Positions 26,708 through 34,535 of a stretch of 64,000 bases of DNA are shown here, in pieces. The notes below the pieces were generated by a model. It saw nothing but the letters and a program-made list of their open reading frames with translations, did not search any database and had not been told where the DNA came from. A program made the position numbers and the translations under genes. Positions within the stretch are counted from its first letter, which is position 1. Every line of letters begins with the position of its first letter. Source of the stretch: CAVXYG01 sp963766005 (GTDB taxonomy: Bacteria; Actinomycetota; Actinomycetes; S36-B12; GCA-2699445); NCBI GenBank assembly GCA_963766005.1, contig CAVXYG010000008.1, forward strand, positions 1 through 64,000. Reading direction: 5' to 3'.

Positions 26708-27979
26708 TCAGGGGGCGAGGAGCCCGAGGGGCACTACGCCGATTCCGTCGGGTCGTCGGTAGGCCTGCGGGCCGGTGTTGATGATCAGGGAGTCGAGGAG
26801 GTCTGCGCCCATCTGGCGTGCCAACCAGTGCAGGTGTCGGGTGTCCCGGTCGTCGATGGTGCCCGCGAGCTTGACCTCGATGGCAACGACCTTGCCGTCG
26901 TCGCGGATGAGGACCAGGTCGATCTCGTGGTCGCCGTTGCGGGTGCGCAGGTGTCCGATTCGAGCCTCAGCGGCCTGGGCCGGGACTCGAAGGCACAGAG
27001 TGGCCAACGACTCGAAGAGGTGGCCCAGCAGGCTTCCCGCTTGGGGTCCGATGGCCGCTCCGTCACCAGCCAACAGAGCATCGACGTCCAGGCCGAGCAG
27101 TCGGGCGGCCAGCGCGGGATCGGCCAGGTGGTGCTTGGGGGCTTGCCCCAGCCGGGTCAGGGCGCTGCCGGTTGGCCACCATGCTGGGACGGGGTCGAGC
27201 AGCCACAGTTGGGTCAGCACATCGCGGTAGGCGATGCTGGTGGATCGGGCTGGTTTGTCACTCTGGCCCGGGGTGGCCGCGTCAAGGATCTGCGAGTAGC
27301 TGGCTGTCGTGGCGGTGGCGGCCGCGTAGGCGCGCAGCCACGCCAGCATTACCTCGGGTCGGCGCACGGCCAAGCCCTGCTCGTGGACGTCGCGGTCCAC
27401 GGCATTGCGCAGGTAGGAGTCCAGTTGGAAGCGGCGCGCCCGCGGCGAGAGGTCACGAAGGGCGGGGAAGCCGGAGGCGACGATCTGCTCCACGTAGTCC
27501 GCCAGACGCAGGCTGCACTCGCCCGCCAATGTCGGTCGGCGCCCCGTCAACAGGGCGCCCAGGCTGACTGTGGGTTGACCGATCCCACGTTCGGACAGGG
27601 TCATCGGCCGCATGCGCAGCCGCCCGATCCTGCCCGCCCCGGAATGCGCGGTGGCACCGGGCGCAGGTGATGCGCTGCCGGTCAGCAGGAACTGGCCGCC
27701 GGCCGGATCTTCGTCGACCGCCCTTCGCACGACGTCCCACACAGCGGGGACCTTCTGCCACTCGTCGATCAGGAGGGGGCGGGCCAGCCGGAGCAGTGAC
27801 TGGGGATCGGCTTGGACAGCCTCGCGCCTGGCCTTGGAGTCGAGCTTGAGCAGCCCGTGCACACGCTGCTCGGCGGTGGTGGTCTTGCCCACCGCCTTGG
27901 GACCGTCGATCGCGATCGCCGGTACCTGTCCGAACAGGTCGTCCAACTCCTCGTCGAGGATCCGCCGCACATAGTCCAC
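26708..27979 (-). CDS. AAA_14/DUF4143 ATP-binding protein
   Basis: 423 aa. The N-terminal P-loop is AIAIDGPKAVGKTTTAEQR and the Walker B ARPLLIDEWQKVPAVWDVV, followed by QFLLTGSASP, the usual sensor. The C-terminal DUF4143 nuclease-like part has RTRNGDHEIDLVLIRDDGK and VVAIEVKLAGTIDDRD, a PD-(D/E)xK-style D-x(n)-ExK. These proteins are common solitary accessory ATPases of uncertain role, possibly in defence. The GTG at 27979 has a TAGGAT -10 box (27986-27991) six bases upstream and no Shine-Dalgarno sequence. Confidence 0.88.
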   Translation of the reverse strand: MDYVRRILDEELDDLFGQVPAIAIDGPKAVGKTTTAEQRVHGLLKLDSKARREAVQADPQSLLRLARPLLIDEWQKVPAVWDVVRRAVDEDPAGGQFLLTGSASPAPGATAHSGAGRIGRLRMRPMTLSERGIGQPTVSLGALLTGRRPTLAGECSLRLADYVEQIVASGFPALRDLSPRARRFQLDSYLRNAVDRDVHEQGLAVRRPEVMLAWLRAYAAATATTASYSQILDAATPGQSDKPARSTSIAYRDVLTQLWLLDPVPAWWPTGSALTRLGQAPKHHLADPALAARLLGLDVDALLAGDGAAIGPQAGSLLGHLFESLATLCLRVPAQAAEARIGHLRTRNGDHEIDLVLIRDDGKVVAIEVKLAGTIDDRDTRHLHWLARQMGADLLDSLIINTGPQAYRRPDGIGVVPLGLLAP

Positions 27980-28165
27980 CGCTGAATCCTACAGTTCGCA
28001 GCAGGTGAATCAGTCAATTCGCATGCAAGGAGTCGGGCGAGAAGCAGGTGGGATCCCAGCATCCGCTCGGCGGCGAAGTGGGGCAGTTGCGGAATCCACG
28101 CGATCGAGCGGGTGCCTGCCAGGAAGGTGATCCTCGTCGGGCCGATAGTGAGTAGCCTCGTTTCC

Positions 28166-28447
28166 GTGTCCAGCAAGTCGGAGCGACGGGCTGCGCGTGC
28201 GGTGGTTGCGGAATATCACGGCGCACAGCTGGGTGCGCTTGTGGCTCGCGTCGGGGAGGCCGTCGATCGCTACCGGGCCGGTGAACTCGATGCCTTCGAG
28301 GTCGATCGGGCTCTCTTCCAGTACTCCCGAGCGGCGAAGGAGCTGTGGAAGTTCTGCAACTACCTTCAAGTGGAGGTCGCAGCGGCGATGATCATCGAGC
28401 AGCCACCCCACGACTGGTGGGAGCGCGGAGCTCCGAAAGGGCGGTGA
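28166..28447 (+). CDS. Small helical protein of unknown function
   Basis: 93 aa, charged and alpha-helical: SKSERRAARAVVAEYHGAQL, then RYRAGELDAFEVDRALFQYS and RAAKELWKFCNYLQVEVAAA, ending in a short basic tail. I do not recognise a domain. The GTG at 28166 is preferred because TAGCCT lies seven bases upstream; an in-frame GTG at 28148 is possible. It lies in the toxin-antitoxin zone and is followed 64 bases later by a REP-like element. Confidence 0.6.
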   Translation: MSSKSERRAARAVVAEYHGAQLGALVARVGEAVDRYRAGELDAFEVDRALFQYSRAAKELWKFCNYLQVEVAAAMIIEQPPHDWWERGAPKGR

Positions 28448-28510
28448 CGTCGTGCGGCTCCACGGCCTGGGAGACGGATCTCCGCAGGCCAGGAGCCACC
28501 GCGGACGCGG

Positions 28511-28560
28511 CAGTGTGGCGCAGCCGCGACACCGGGACGGTACGCGGCGAATGCAGCAGC
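28511..28560 (+). repeat. REP-like palindromic element, copy 2
   Basis: Core CCGC-GAC-ACCG-GGA-CGGT-AC-GCGG preceded by GTGTGGCGCAG. It shares ACCGGGACGGTACGCGGCGA exactly with copy 3 and diverges after the core. The remaining stretch 28,448-28,750 shows no clear gene. Confidence 0.7.
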
Positions 28561-28750
28561 TCCAAGGCTGACCGACACCACGTTCGGTGGCGCGCACCCC
28601 CCGAACGAACTGCCGCCTCACCGACGCGATCACCGGTAACGATCCAGCCGAGCAATCCGCCGAACACCGCGGAGCCTCTGAGCGGGGAGAGATCGGACGT
28701 GAATTCGACAGCGACCATCTCGCCAAGTCTTTCGTTGCGGCGGGCTCCGG

Positions 28751-29512
28751 TTACACCGGCTGCGGGATGACCTCGATAGAGGCCGGGACGTGCTTGTGCC
28801 ATGGGGTCCCGGCCCATTCGTGGCGGTCCCGATGGTCGGTCAGCGTGTTGGCGGCGACCCCGGTCGTGACCGGGTCGCCGGCTGGAGCGTCAACCGTCAG
28901 GCCAAGACCGTTGGGTAGGGCCAGGTGCCCGGCGCGCATCGTGTCGGTGACGTCCACGTGGACCTCGGCGCTGCCGGCTCGGGTCGTGAGCCGGACCTGG
29001 TCCCGGCTGCTGATGCCGAGGCGTTCGGCGTCCGTGTTGCTCATGCGCAGCCGCCCGTCGGGATCACGCCGACGCCGCTCGGGGTCCCGGATGATGGTGT
29101 TGGCGGTGAAGGCCCGCCGTTCCCCGGCGGACAGCACGTAGGGGTATTGCGGGTCGTTGGCCGGGACCGGTCGGTCGGGCAGGGCTGCGACGGCGTCGAG
29201 CAGTTCGGGGATGTGCAGCTGGATCCGCTCGCGCGGCAGCCGCCGCCACGACTCGTCGTACTCGTCGGTGGTGATCACCACGCCATGGGAGCCGGACAGG
29301 ATCGCCTCAAAGGGCTGCTCGCCAGCGGCGAGCCCGTCACCGTAGCCGAACTGCTTGACCCCGGCGGGGTCGCTCGCGGCGAGTTGGTGGGCGGCTGGCC
29401 AGAGCACCGCGGCCACGGCCGCACCGTCGGGCAACGTGGGACCCAGGGTGCGGTACAGCAGCACCGGCGCCAAGCGCCGCATCTTCGGGTCGGCCATCAA
29501 CGGGAGGAACAC
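28751..29512 (-). pseudogene. C-terminal remnant of a molybdopterin oxidoreductase
   Basis: 253 residues resembling the last third of a molybdopterin-bis-MGD enzyme of the formate dehydrogenase/nitrate reductase superfamily. GVVITTDEYDESWRRLPRER and PYVLSAGERRAFTANTIIRD come before the molydopterin dinucleotide-binding barrel (GRLRMSNTDAERLGISSRDQ, then GHLALPNGLGLTVDAP). Everything N-terminal, including the FeS and catalytic domains, is absent upstream of 29,520, where low-complexity sequence and REP copy 3 begin. No partner or cofactor genes are nearby. It is almost certainly a truncated relic. Confidence 0.7.
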
Positions 29513-29594
29513 GGCTGCGTACGCGGCCCGGCCGTGCTCGGCGGCCGTGCTCGGCGGCCGTGCGCAGCCCTCCTGAAGGCGCCCAGCTCGCGGC

Positions 29595-29643
29595 GCTATG
29601 TCGCACAGCCGCTACCGGGACGGTACGCGGCGAAAGGGGGCAG
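29595..29643 (+). repeat. REP-like palindromic element, copy 3
   Basis: Core CCGC-T-ACCG-GGA-CGGT-AC-GCGG preceded by TATGTCGCACAG and followed by AAAGGGGGCAGGT. It lies between the truncated molybdoenzyme and the vapC stop. Confidence 0.75.
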
Positions 29644-29684
29644 GTCGGTCGGGCTCCCAGCGGTCGGCGTCCGGGTCGAGTGGC

Positions 29685-30116
29685 TCAGGCGGTGGGGTGT
29701 TCGGCTTCTTCGCCGAGGTCGACCAACTCTGCGCCTGTTGCTGCGAAGTCCTTGGGGTTGAAGGTGTAGATGGGCAGTGCCTGGCTCACGGCGATCGCGG
29801 CGATCATCGCGTCGAATGCGCGCGCTCGAGACTTCTGACCCGCTGCGCGTAGCGACGCGGCGATAGTGCCGAAGGCTCGAGCGGCCTCGGCGTCGAAGGG
29901 CAGCGGGTCGCCGAAGTCGGTCTCGGCCTGCTGCAGGTGTCGTTGGCGAGCGGCACGCTCGGATGCGGTGGCGGCGACGAGCGGTCCGACGCTCAGTTCC
30001 GCCAAGGTCACGGTCGTGATGACGGACTCGGCGGCCAGGCGCCGGGGATCGACCTCCCCCAGGCGGATCGACCGCGCTGGTGTCCAGGACCGCGCGATCG
30101 TGGGGCGGGGTGGTCA
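29685..30116 (-). CDS. vapC: VapC-type PIN-domain toxin, one frameshift
   Basis: Predicted RNase toxin. The start codon (GTG, 30116) overlaps the antitoxin stop. The N-terminal RAVLDTSAV carries the first PIN aspartate. One extra G near 30068 breaks the frame; after it come VTLAELSVGPLVAATASERA (PIN Glu), SRARAFDAMIAAIAVSQALP (PIN Asp) and IYTFNPKDFAATGAELVDL. Removing that G gives a normal-length (about 143 aa) toxin. Real inactivation and a sequencing error are both possible. Confidence 0.8.
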
Positions 30117-30368
30117 CAGGGACTGGTCCAGGAGGGCGTCGATGTCGCCCCTCAGCGCGCTGGCGTCGACCCGGGGAAGCCGTCGCCGGCGCGCCACCAG
30201 CTCCGCGGCGGACAGGCTCCTTCGCGGGAGGGGTCGCAGTTCGGCGACGGGGGTGCCGTCGCTCGTGATCGTGATGGTCTCTCCGCGTTGGACGCGTGCG
30301 AGCACATCACCGCCGTGATTGCGAATGTCGCGGACGGAGACTCGCTTCTCGTCGGGGGGCGCGGTCAT
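30114..30368 (-). CDS. vapB: Phd/YefM-type antitoxin of the VapBC pair
   Basis: 84 aa. The N-terminal DNA-binding half (VSVRDIRNHGGDVLARVQRG, then ETITITSDGTPVAELRPL) is the prevent-host-death fold. The C-terminal tail (RVDASALRGDIDALLDQSL) would wrap around the PIN toxin. The ATG at 30368 has TACACT (30375-30380) six bases upstream and no Shine-Dalgarno sequence. A perfect palindrome overlaps this -10 box, indicating autoregulation. It is coupled to vapC by overlap. Confidence 0.9.
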   Translation of the reverse strand: MTAPPDEKRVSVRDIRNHGGDVLARVQRGETITITSDGTPVAELRPLPRRSLSAAELVARRRRLPRVDASALRGDIDALLDQSL

Positions 30369-30372
30369 GCGG

Positions 30373-31050
30373 CTAGTGTATCACCCGTGATACATTGATA
30401 GTCCTCAGCCGGCCGGGGGTGCGTGGCGTCCGCGGGCCGCGGCAGGCCTCCAGGACCCGCAGCACCGGCACGGTGAGGGGCATGGTGGCGGGCTTGTTGC
30501 CCTTGCCGACCAGGTGCAGCACCCGGTAGCCGCGCAGCGTGTCGGCGTAGTCCTCGACGCGCACCGAAGCCGCCTCCGACGCGAGCAGGGCGTTGATCCC
30601 CAGCAGGTACGCCAGCGCGCCGTGGTGGACGCTGACGGTCTGGGCGACCTGCAGGAACCGGATCAGCTCCAACCGGTCCAGCCCCTGGGTGCGCGACTCG
30701 TCGCGCTGCACCTTCGGCAGCCGGGCGTACACGGCTGGGTCCGCGGAGATCAGCCCGTCGATGTGGGCGAACCGGAAGAACCCGCGCACGCCGTGCATCA
30801 TCGTCACGATCGAGGAGTCCATCAGCCCCGAGTCGCCGAGGTGGCGGATGTACAGCTCGACGTCGGCGCGCTGGATCCCGACCAGCGGGTCCAGCCCGTT
30901 TGCCTCGCACCAGGAGAACCAGCGCTTCAACTGATAGGCGTACAAGGCATGGGTCCGGCCGGAGTAGCGCGCCAGGAACGACACCGCCGCAAGTTGGGCG
31001 GTCGACATCGAAGCCGGCTGGAACGGCAGCAGAGTCGTGGAAGCGGACAT
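30373..31050 (-). pseudogene. Truncated tyrosine recombinase/integrase
   Basis: 225 residues. An N-terminal SAM-like core-binding domain (YAYQLKRWFSWCEANGLDPL, then YIRHLGDSGLMDSSIVTMMH) is followed by the start of the catalytic domain (YLLGINALLASEAASVRVED, then HLVGKGNKPATMPLTVPVLR). The first catalytic Arg (normally LRxSEA) is Leu. The protein stops after the beta-strand lysine, so the HxxR, His/Trp and Tyr motifs are missing. The reading frame runs into the vapBC operator, as if the module replaced the integrase 3' half. Confidence 0.75.
30377..30394. promoter_or_regulatory. Operator of vapBC
   Basis: TGTATCAC-CC-GTGATACA is a perfect 8-bp inverted repeat overlapping the -10 box of vapB. 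It lies 8 bp upstream of the ATG and inside the truncated 3' end of the integrase reading frame. Confidence 0.8.
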
Positions 31051-31263
31051 CGCCTCACCTCACGCGGCGACCTCGAACAGGCCCAGACCCGCCCGGTGCC
31101 AACGCGACCCGGCACCCGGACCCTACCGACGCCAGCCAACGACCTCCACGCCACGCCCGCGTCCGCCGGCGGCGGGGTGCCGCGCCGGACCGCGGCCAGC
31201 GCCTGGATCGGGGATCCGCCGATGAGCGGCGACGCGACCGCGACGCGGCTGAGGATCTGTGGC

Positions 31264-31269
31264 TACCCT
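31264..31269 (+). promoter_or_regulatory. -10 box (TACCCT) of the MNT/HEPN pair
   Basis: TACCCT is six bases before the ATG at 31276, giving a leaderless transcript for mntA-hepT. Confidence 0.55.
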
Positions 31270-31275
31270 TGCGTC

Positions 31276-31596
31276 ATGAGGGAGGCGAGCGTCGCGACGT
31301 TGCGGCTGCGTTCTGCCCTCGACTCGCACCGGAGTCGCATCGCCGAGCTGCTTGACCGGTACGGTGCCACCAACCCGCGCCTGTTCGGATCAGTGGCCCG
31401 TGGCGACGCTGGCGAGGACAGCGATCTGGACCTTCTCGTCGACCTAGTTCCGGGCGCGGGCAACGAGTTGCTGCGTGTCTCCGGGCTCGCCGAGGAACTC
31501 AGCGAGTTGCTGGACGTCCGAGTCGATGTCGTGGCGGCAACGTTGCTGCGAGACGAGGTCTCGGCCAGCGCACTGGTGGATGCGGTGGCCGTGTGA
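31276..31596 (+). CDS. mntA: MNT-family nucleotidyltransferase antitoxin (MntA-like)
   Basis: 106 aa minimal nucleotidyltransferase. The catalytic motif is LFGSVARGDAGEDSDLDLLV (GSx10DxD), preceded by IAELLDRYGATNPR. In characterised HEPN/MNT modules the MNT protein AMPylates the HEPN toxin on a tyrosine and neutralises it. Its stop overlaps the HEPN start (GTGA), so both are made together. The ATG is set by the leaderless -10 box. Confidence 0.88.
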   Translation: MREASVATLRLRSALDSHRSRIAELLDRYGATNPRLFGSVARGDAGEDSDLDLLVDLVPGAGNELLRVSGLAEELSELLDVRVDVVAATLLRDEVSASALVDAVAV

Positions 31597-31907
31597 GCCG
31601 CACGGACGCCGAGCGCATGGAGGACATCCACGCCGCGATCGCTCGTTGCATGGCCTACCGCGACCATCTTGACTCGGCAGAACTCGGCGAGATGGCGTAC
31701 GACGCCATCCTGCGCAACCTGGCAGTCATCGGGGAGGCCGTCAAGGCCTTGCCGGACGACTTCAAGCGAGAGCGCGCGGGCACTCCGTGGCCCTCGATCG
31801 CCGGACTGCGCAATGTGGTCGTCCACGAGTACTTCCGCGTCAACCCGGACATGATCCGAGACATCGTCGACAACCAGTTGGCACCGCTGCTGGACGACAT
31901 CGGCTGA
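31593..31907 (+). CDS. hepT: HepT-like HEPN toxin
   Basis: 104 aa all-helical HEPN RNase. The catalytic motif RNVVVHEYF (RX4HXY) is in IAGLRNVVVHEYFRVNPDMI. The N-terminus has DIHAAIARCMAYRDHLDSAE and the middle MAYDAILRNLAVIGEAVKAL, both typical of HepT. The motif tyrosine is the usual AMPylation target of the MNT partner encoded immediately upstream. Intact and probably functional. Confidence 0.88.
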   Translation: MSRTDAERMEDIHAAIARCMAYRDHLDSAELGEMAYDAILRNLAVIGEAVKALPDDFKRERAGTPWPSIAGLRNVVVHEYFRVNPDMIRDIVDNQLAPLLDDIG

Positions 31908-32422
31908 GCGAGGCGCCTCGAACCCATGCGCCCCACTTACCGCGTGACGCGTGGGTTCGGTCGGGGAGGTAGATGGCCTGCCGGCACTCTTCGACGCGAT
32001 CAAGCCCGGAGCAGCGCCCGCTTCGCGGCGAAAAGGCGCAGGATGTACAGCCGATGCTGACCTGGCGTCGGCCGAACGGGACCATCGGCATCGACCTACG
32101 TCGCGAGCGGGAGTTTGCGGCCGCGGGTCGGATCGCCGGTGCATACCGGAAGTGGAGCGCCCCACTGGACACTGGTGGGCTGGCTTACCGGCCGGGGACG
32201 CGTAGCTGGGTCCGGCGGTCGACCAGGTGTCCGCTGGCGGCTAGCACCGTTCGTCTGTTACCGGCCTCCGCAAGCACCAGTCCGCCACGGTCGCCCGGTC
32301 GTGCAGCGGTCAAGCGCCACCAGCCCTGGCGAAAGGCTGGGTCAGGGCCCCGCTATTCCTCCGCCCAGCCGCTGATGCGCGAAGGCTGGCCGGGGCCCGA
32401 AGCCTGCCGTGGCAAAGAAGCC
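31908..32422. other. About 500 bp with no recognisable gene
   Basis: No motif-bearing protein, repeat or RNA is seen. It separates the MNT/HEPN pair from the small secreted protein gene. Confidence 0.45.
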
Positions 32423-32704
32423 TTAGAACTTGGAGGTGACCCGGTCCGGGAGGGGCTCCACAGCCGTTGGGGCCATCGCCACGGAGATCGGCGAGGCAGC
32501 CTTCACATCCGCGCCCTTGACGTCCCGTACGGCTGCCCCCAAGTTCTCGGCTCCGAGAAACTCAGGGTTGATGGCGACCTGTGACATGCAGACACCGACT
32601 CCATGGGGGTACTCCGGTGGCGCGCCCTGAGCTGGGGCAGTCACGTCCAGAGCGGCTCCCGCCAGTGCGGTTGCGATCACTCCACGCCTGACGACACTGT
32701 TCGT
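32423..32704 (-). CDS. Small secreted protein, start codon uncertain (ACG?)
   Basis: The frame encodes a Sec-type signal NSVVRRGVIATALAGAALDV and cleavage region APAQGA, then a short mature part containing PEYPHGVGVCMSQVAINPE and FLGAENLGAAVRDVKGAD. Actinobacteria have many small exported proteins of this kind with unknown role. A strong purine-rich GGGAGGGAAGG stands just upstream of codons ACA-ACG-AAC-AGT. An ATG where ACG now stands would make an ideal start, so the start may have mutated. In-frame GTGs at 32734 and 32680 are alternatives. Possibly a decaying gene. Confidence 0.5.
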   Translation of the reverse strand, partial: TNSVVRRGVIATALAGAALDVTAPAQGAPPEYPHGVGVCMSQVAINPEFLGAENLGAAVRDVKGADVKAASPISVAMAPTAVEPLPDRVTSKF

Positions 32705-32986
32705 TGTCCTTCCCTCCCTCTGGGCGTCGCGCACGCGGACCCCCGTGTTGTGTGGGCCAAATCCCAACCGCCCGTCGGAGGACTCTGAGACACCCCTGCG
32801 CACCCGCATACTTCGGCTGCCTCGCACGGCGTGGGTCAAATCTGGGCGCTGTAATGCCTGACCTGACGTGCGTCCACTCGCGGCGATGTGGGGCAGGTCA
32901 GGCGAAGCGATGCGCCGATGGTGACCCGCGTTCGGCGCACGGCGTCTGCAGGCCGTCGCGCAGCTACTGCTCGCCGACAGACGGCG

Positions 32987-33388
32987 TCAGCCGCCCAGGC
33001 GGACGATCCGGCCGGCGAGTTCGACCAGGAACCGTGCGCGGCGCAGGAGCGGTTCGGCTGTCGTGGCGTTCAACAGAGTCGTGCCGTACTCGACCTCTGC
33101 CTTGGCGCCGGTCAGTTCGCGCATGGCCTTCTCGGCCGCGGGTGCCTCGGCCCGCCTGCCGAGGGCGGTCCGCAGCTCCTTGGCCGCCGCCGCGTGGTCC
33201 TTGCCCTTGCGGGTTGCGCCGGTGAGCTCGGTGACGATCGCGTCCTTGGCGCTGATGCCGGCGTGGATGGCAGCACCGGCGGCCGCCGTGTGGCGCTGGT
33301 CGAGCAGATCGTCCTCTGCCGAGGCGAGGTACTCCTCGGCCTTGGCCAGGAAGGCCCTGGCGTGATTGCGCTGCTCGGCTCCGGGCAT
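32987..33388 (-). CDS. HEPN-domain protein, partner of MNT nucleotidyltransferase
   Basis: 133 aa helical protein: RNHARAFLAKAEEYLASAED, then TAAAGAAIHAGISAKDAIVT, KGKDHAAAAKELRTALG and AEVEYGTTLLNATTAEPLLR. It resembles HEPN proteins of nucleotidyltransferase pairs. The RX4-6H RNase motif is not evident, so it may be a substrate-binding HEPN instead of an RNase. Its ATG overlaps the stop of the upstream nucleotidyltransferase (TGATG), so the two are translationally coupled. Confidence 0.8.
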   Translation of the reverse strand: MPGAEQRNHARAFLAKAEEYLASAEDDLLDQRHTAAAGAAIHAGISAKDAIVTELTGATRKGKDHAAAAKELRTALGRRAEAPAAEKAMRELTGAKAEVEYGTTLLNATTAEPLLRRARFLVELAGRIVRLGG

Positions 33389-33978
33389 CAGGCAGCACCG
33401 CCGGCCGTGCGCGGCATCGAACCGATGAGCGCCAGCCCGTGACGGAGGATGTCGCTGACGACGGGTTCGCCCGACCGGGCCGCCTGCTGGAAACGGTCCG
33501 GCGTGAAGACCAGGACGTCGCAGCCGTTGCCCAGGCCGGTGCTCACGGCGTCCTGAAGATCGGTGCTCCCGTCCCACCCGGGGGCCGCGATGACCGCGAG
33601 GTCGATGTCGCTGCCCTCGCCCGCCTCGCCGCGGGCGATCGACCCGAAGAGGACCACCGACTCCACGCCGGGACCGACCGACGCCGCGACGACTGCCCTG
33701 AGCATGGCGAGCGGGTCGGCGAGCGCGCGTAGATGCGCCACCGCAGCGTGCCCCTCGTTGATGGTGTGCACCCCGGCCCGGCCGATGGTCTGCGTCTCCA
33801 CGATGCCGAGCCGGGTCAGGGCTTTGAGCGCCTCCTGCACCGACCACAGGCTGTGCCCGCCGCCGACCACGCCGTGGAGCTGTCGGCCGGTCATCGGCGC
33901 GCCGGTGCGCAGCAGCGCCGAGAGCACGGCGCCCCGCGCACCTGGGATGAGTCCGCCGAACGGCTCCCCGAACAGCAT
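33388..33978 (-). CDS. Nucleotidyltransferase (MNT) with N-terminal winged helix
   Basis: 196 aa. The N-terminal winged helix-turn-helix is LLRTGAPMTGRQLHGVVG and SVQEALKALTRLGIVET. The C-terminal nucleotidyltransferase motif is VVLFGSIARGEAGEGSDIDL followed by DVLVFTPDRFQQAAR. The fused DNA-binding domain suggests it represses its own operon at the perfect palindrome 13 bp upstream. The ATG at 33978 is preceded by TAGGCT (33985-33990) at six bases. It is the first gene of a two-gene MNT-HEPN operon. Confidence 0.85.
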   Translation of the reverse strand: MLFGEPFGGLIPGARGAVLSALLRTGAPMTGRQLHGVVGGGHSLWSVQEALKALTRLGIVETQTIGRAGVHTINEGHAAVAHLRALADPLAMLRAVVAASVGPGVESVVLFGSIARGEAGEGSDIDLAVIAAPGWDGSTDLQDAVSTGLGNGCDVLVFTPDRFQQAARSGEPVVSDILRHGLALIGSMPRTAGGAA

Positions 33979-33990
33979 GCGATCAGCCTA

Positions 33991-34006
33991 CCAGTCATAT
34001 GACTGG
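33991..34006. promoter_or_regulatory. Operator of the winged-helix MNT/HEPN operon
   Basis: CCAGTCAT-ATGACTGG is a perfect 16-bp palindrome abutting the -10 box of the nucleotidyltransferase gene. A degenerate half site (CATGCGACTG) follows at about 34,016. Confidence 0.8.
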
Positions 34007-34535
34007 CCTGACATTCATGCGACTGCCAGAATCTCCACGACAGACCTGCCGCCGCTGCGTCCTTCCGGGCGAAGTGACGCGCACCGGATGATCCCCACTC
34101 GACTCCTGGCAGCACCACGGCCTGACGGTCACGTTGAGTGACCGCGTCGGAGCCTGCCCCCCAGGGCGACAGTTCGGCTGCGAGGCTCAGACTCCAACGT
34201 CGGCGCGCACACCTCGATCACGCTGAGTGAGATCGGCGCGTCGAACGACCGAAATGCAGGTCCGGCCCTCGAGGGTCAACAGAAAGGTAACGGGGGAAGG
34301 CCTCGTCGCGGTGCGTCCACATGCGGCGCAGTACCGCGGGTCCTGCGACTGGTGGTGACGTCATTGGCGGGTGGCAGTGCTTGCCCGCGCGCTGACCCTG
34401 TGCCACGCCCTCCGCAGGAGCGCCGCTCGGGGTCCCACCCGAAGAAGGACCCCGGCAGCGGAACCGGCGCCGCAGGCAGGGCTCTCGCAGGAGTGGGAAC
34501 GTCCAGCGCGGGGTCGTGGCGCGTCACCTGAACCA
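34007..34535. other. Intergenic, no gene seen
   Basis: About 530 bp between the MNT/HEPN promoter and the 3' end of the DUF2993 gene. No protein with motifs, RNA gene or terminator hairpin was recognised. Confidence 0.45.

Noticed and set aside
28590..28817. Minus-strand frame containing SPLRGSAVFGGLLGWIVTGD
   Set aside because: The codon third positions are plausible for coding, but there is no family match, no start signal, and it runs into REP copy 2.
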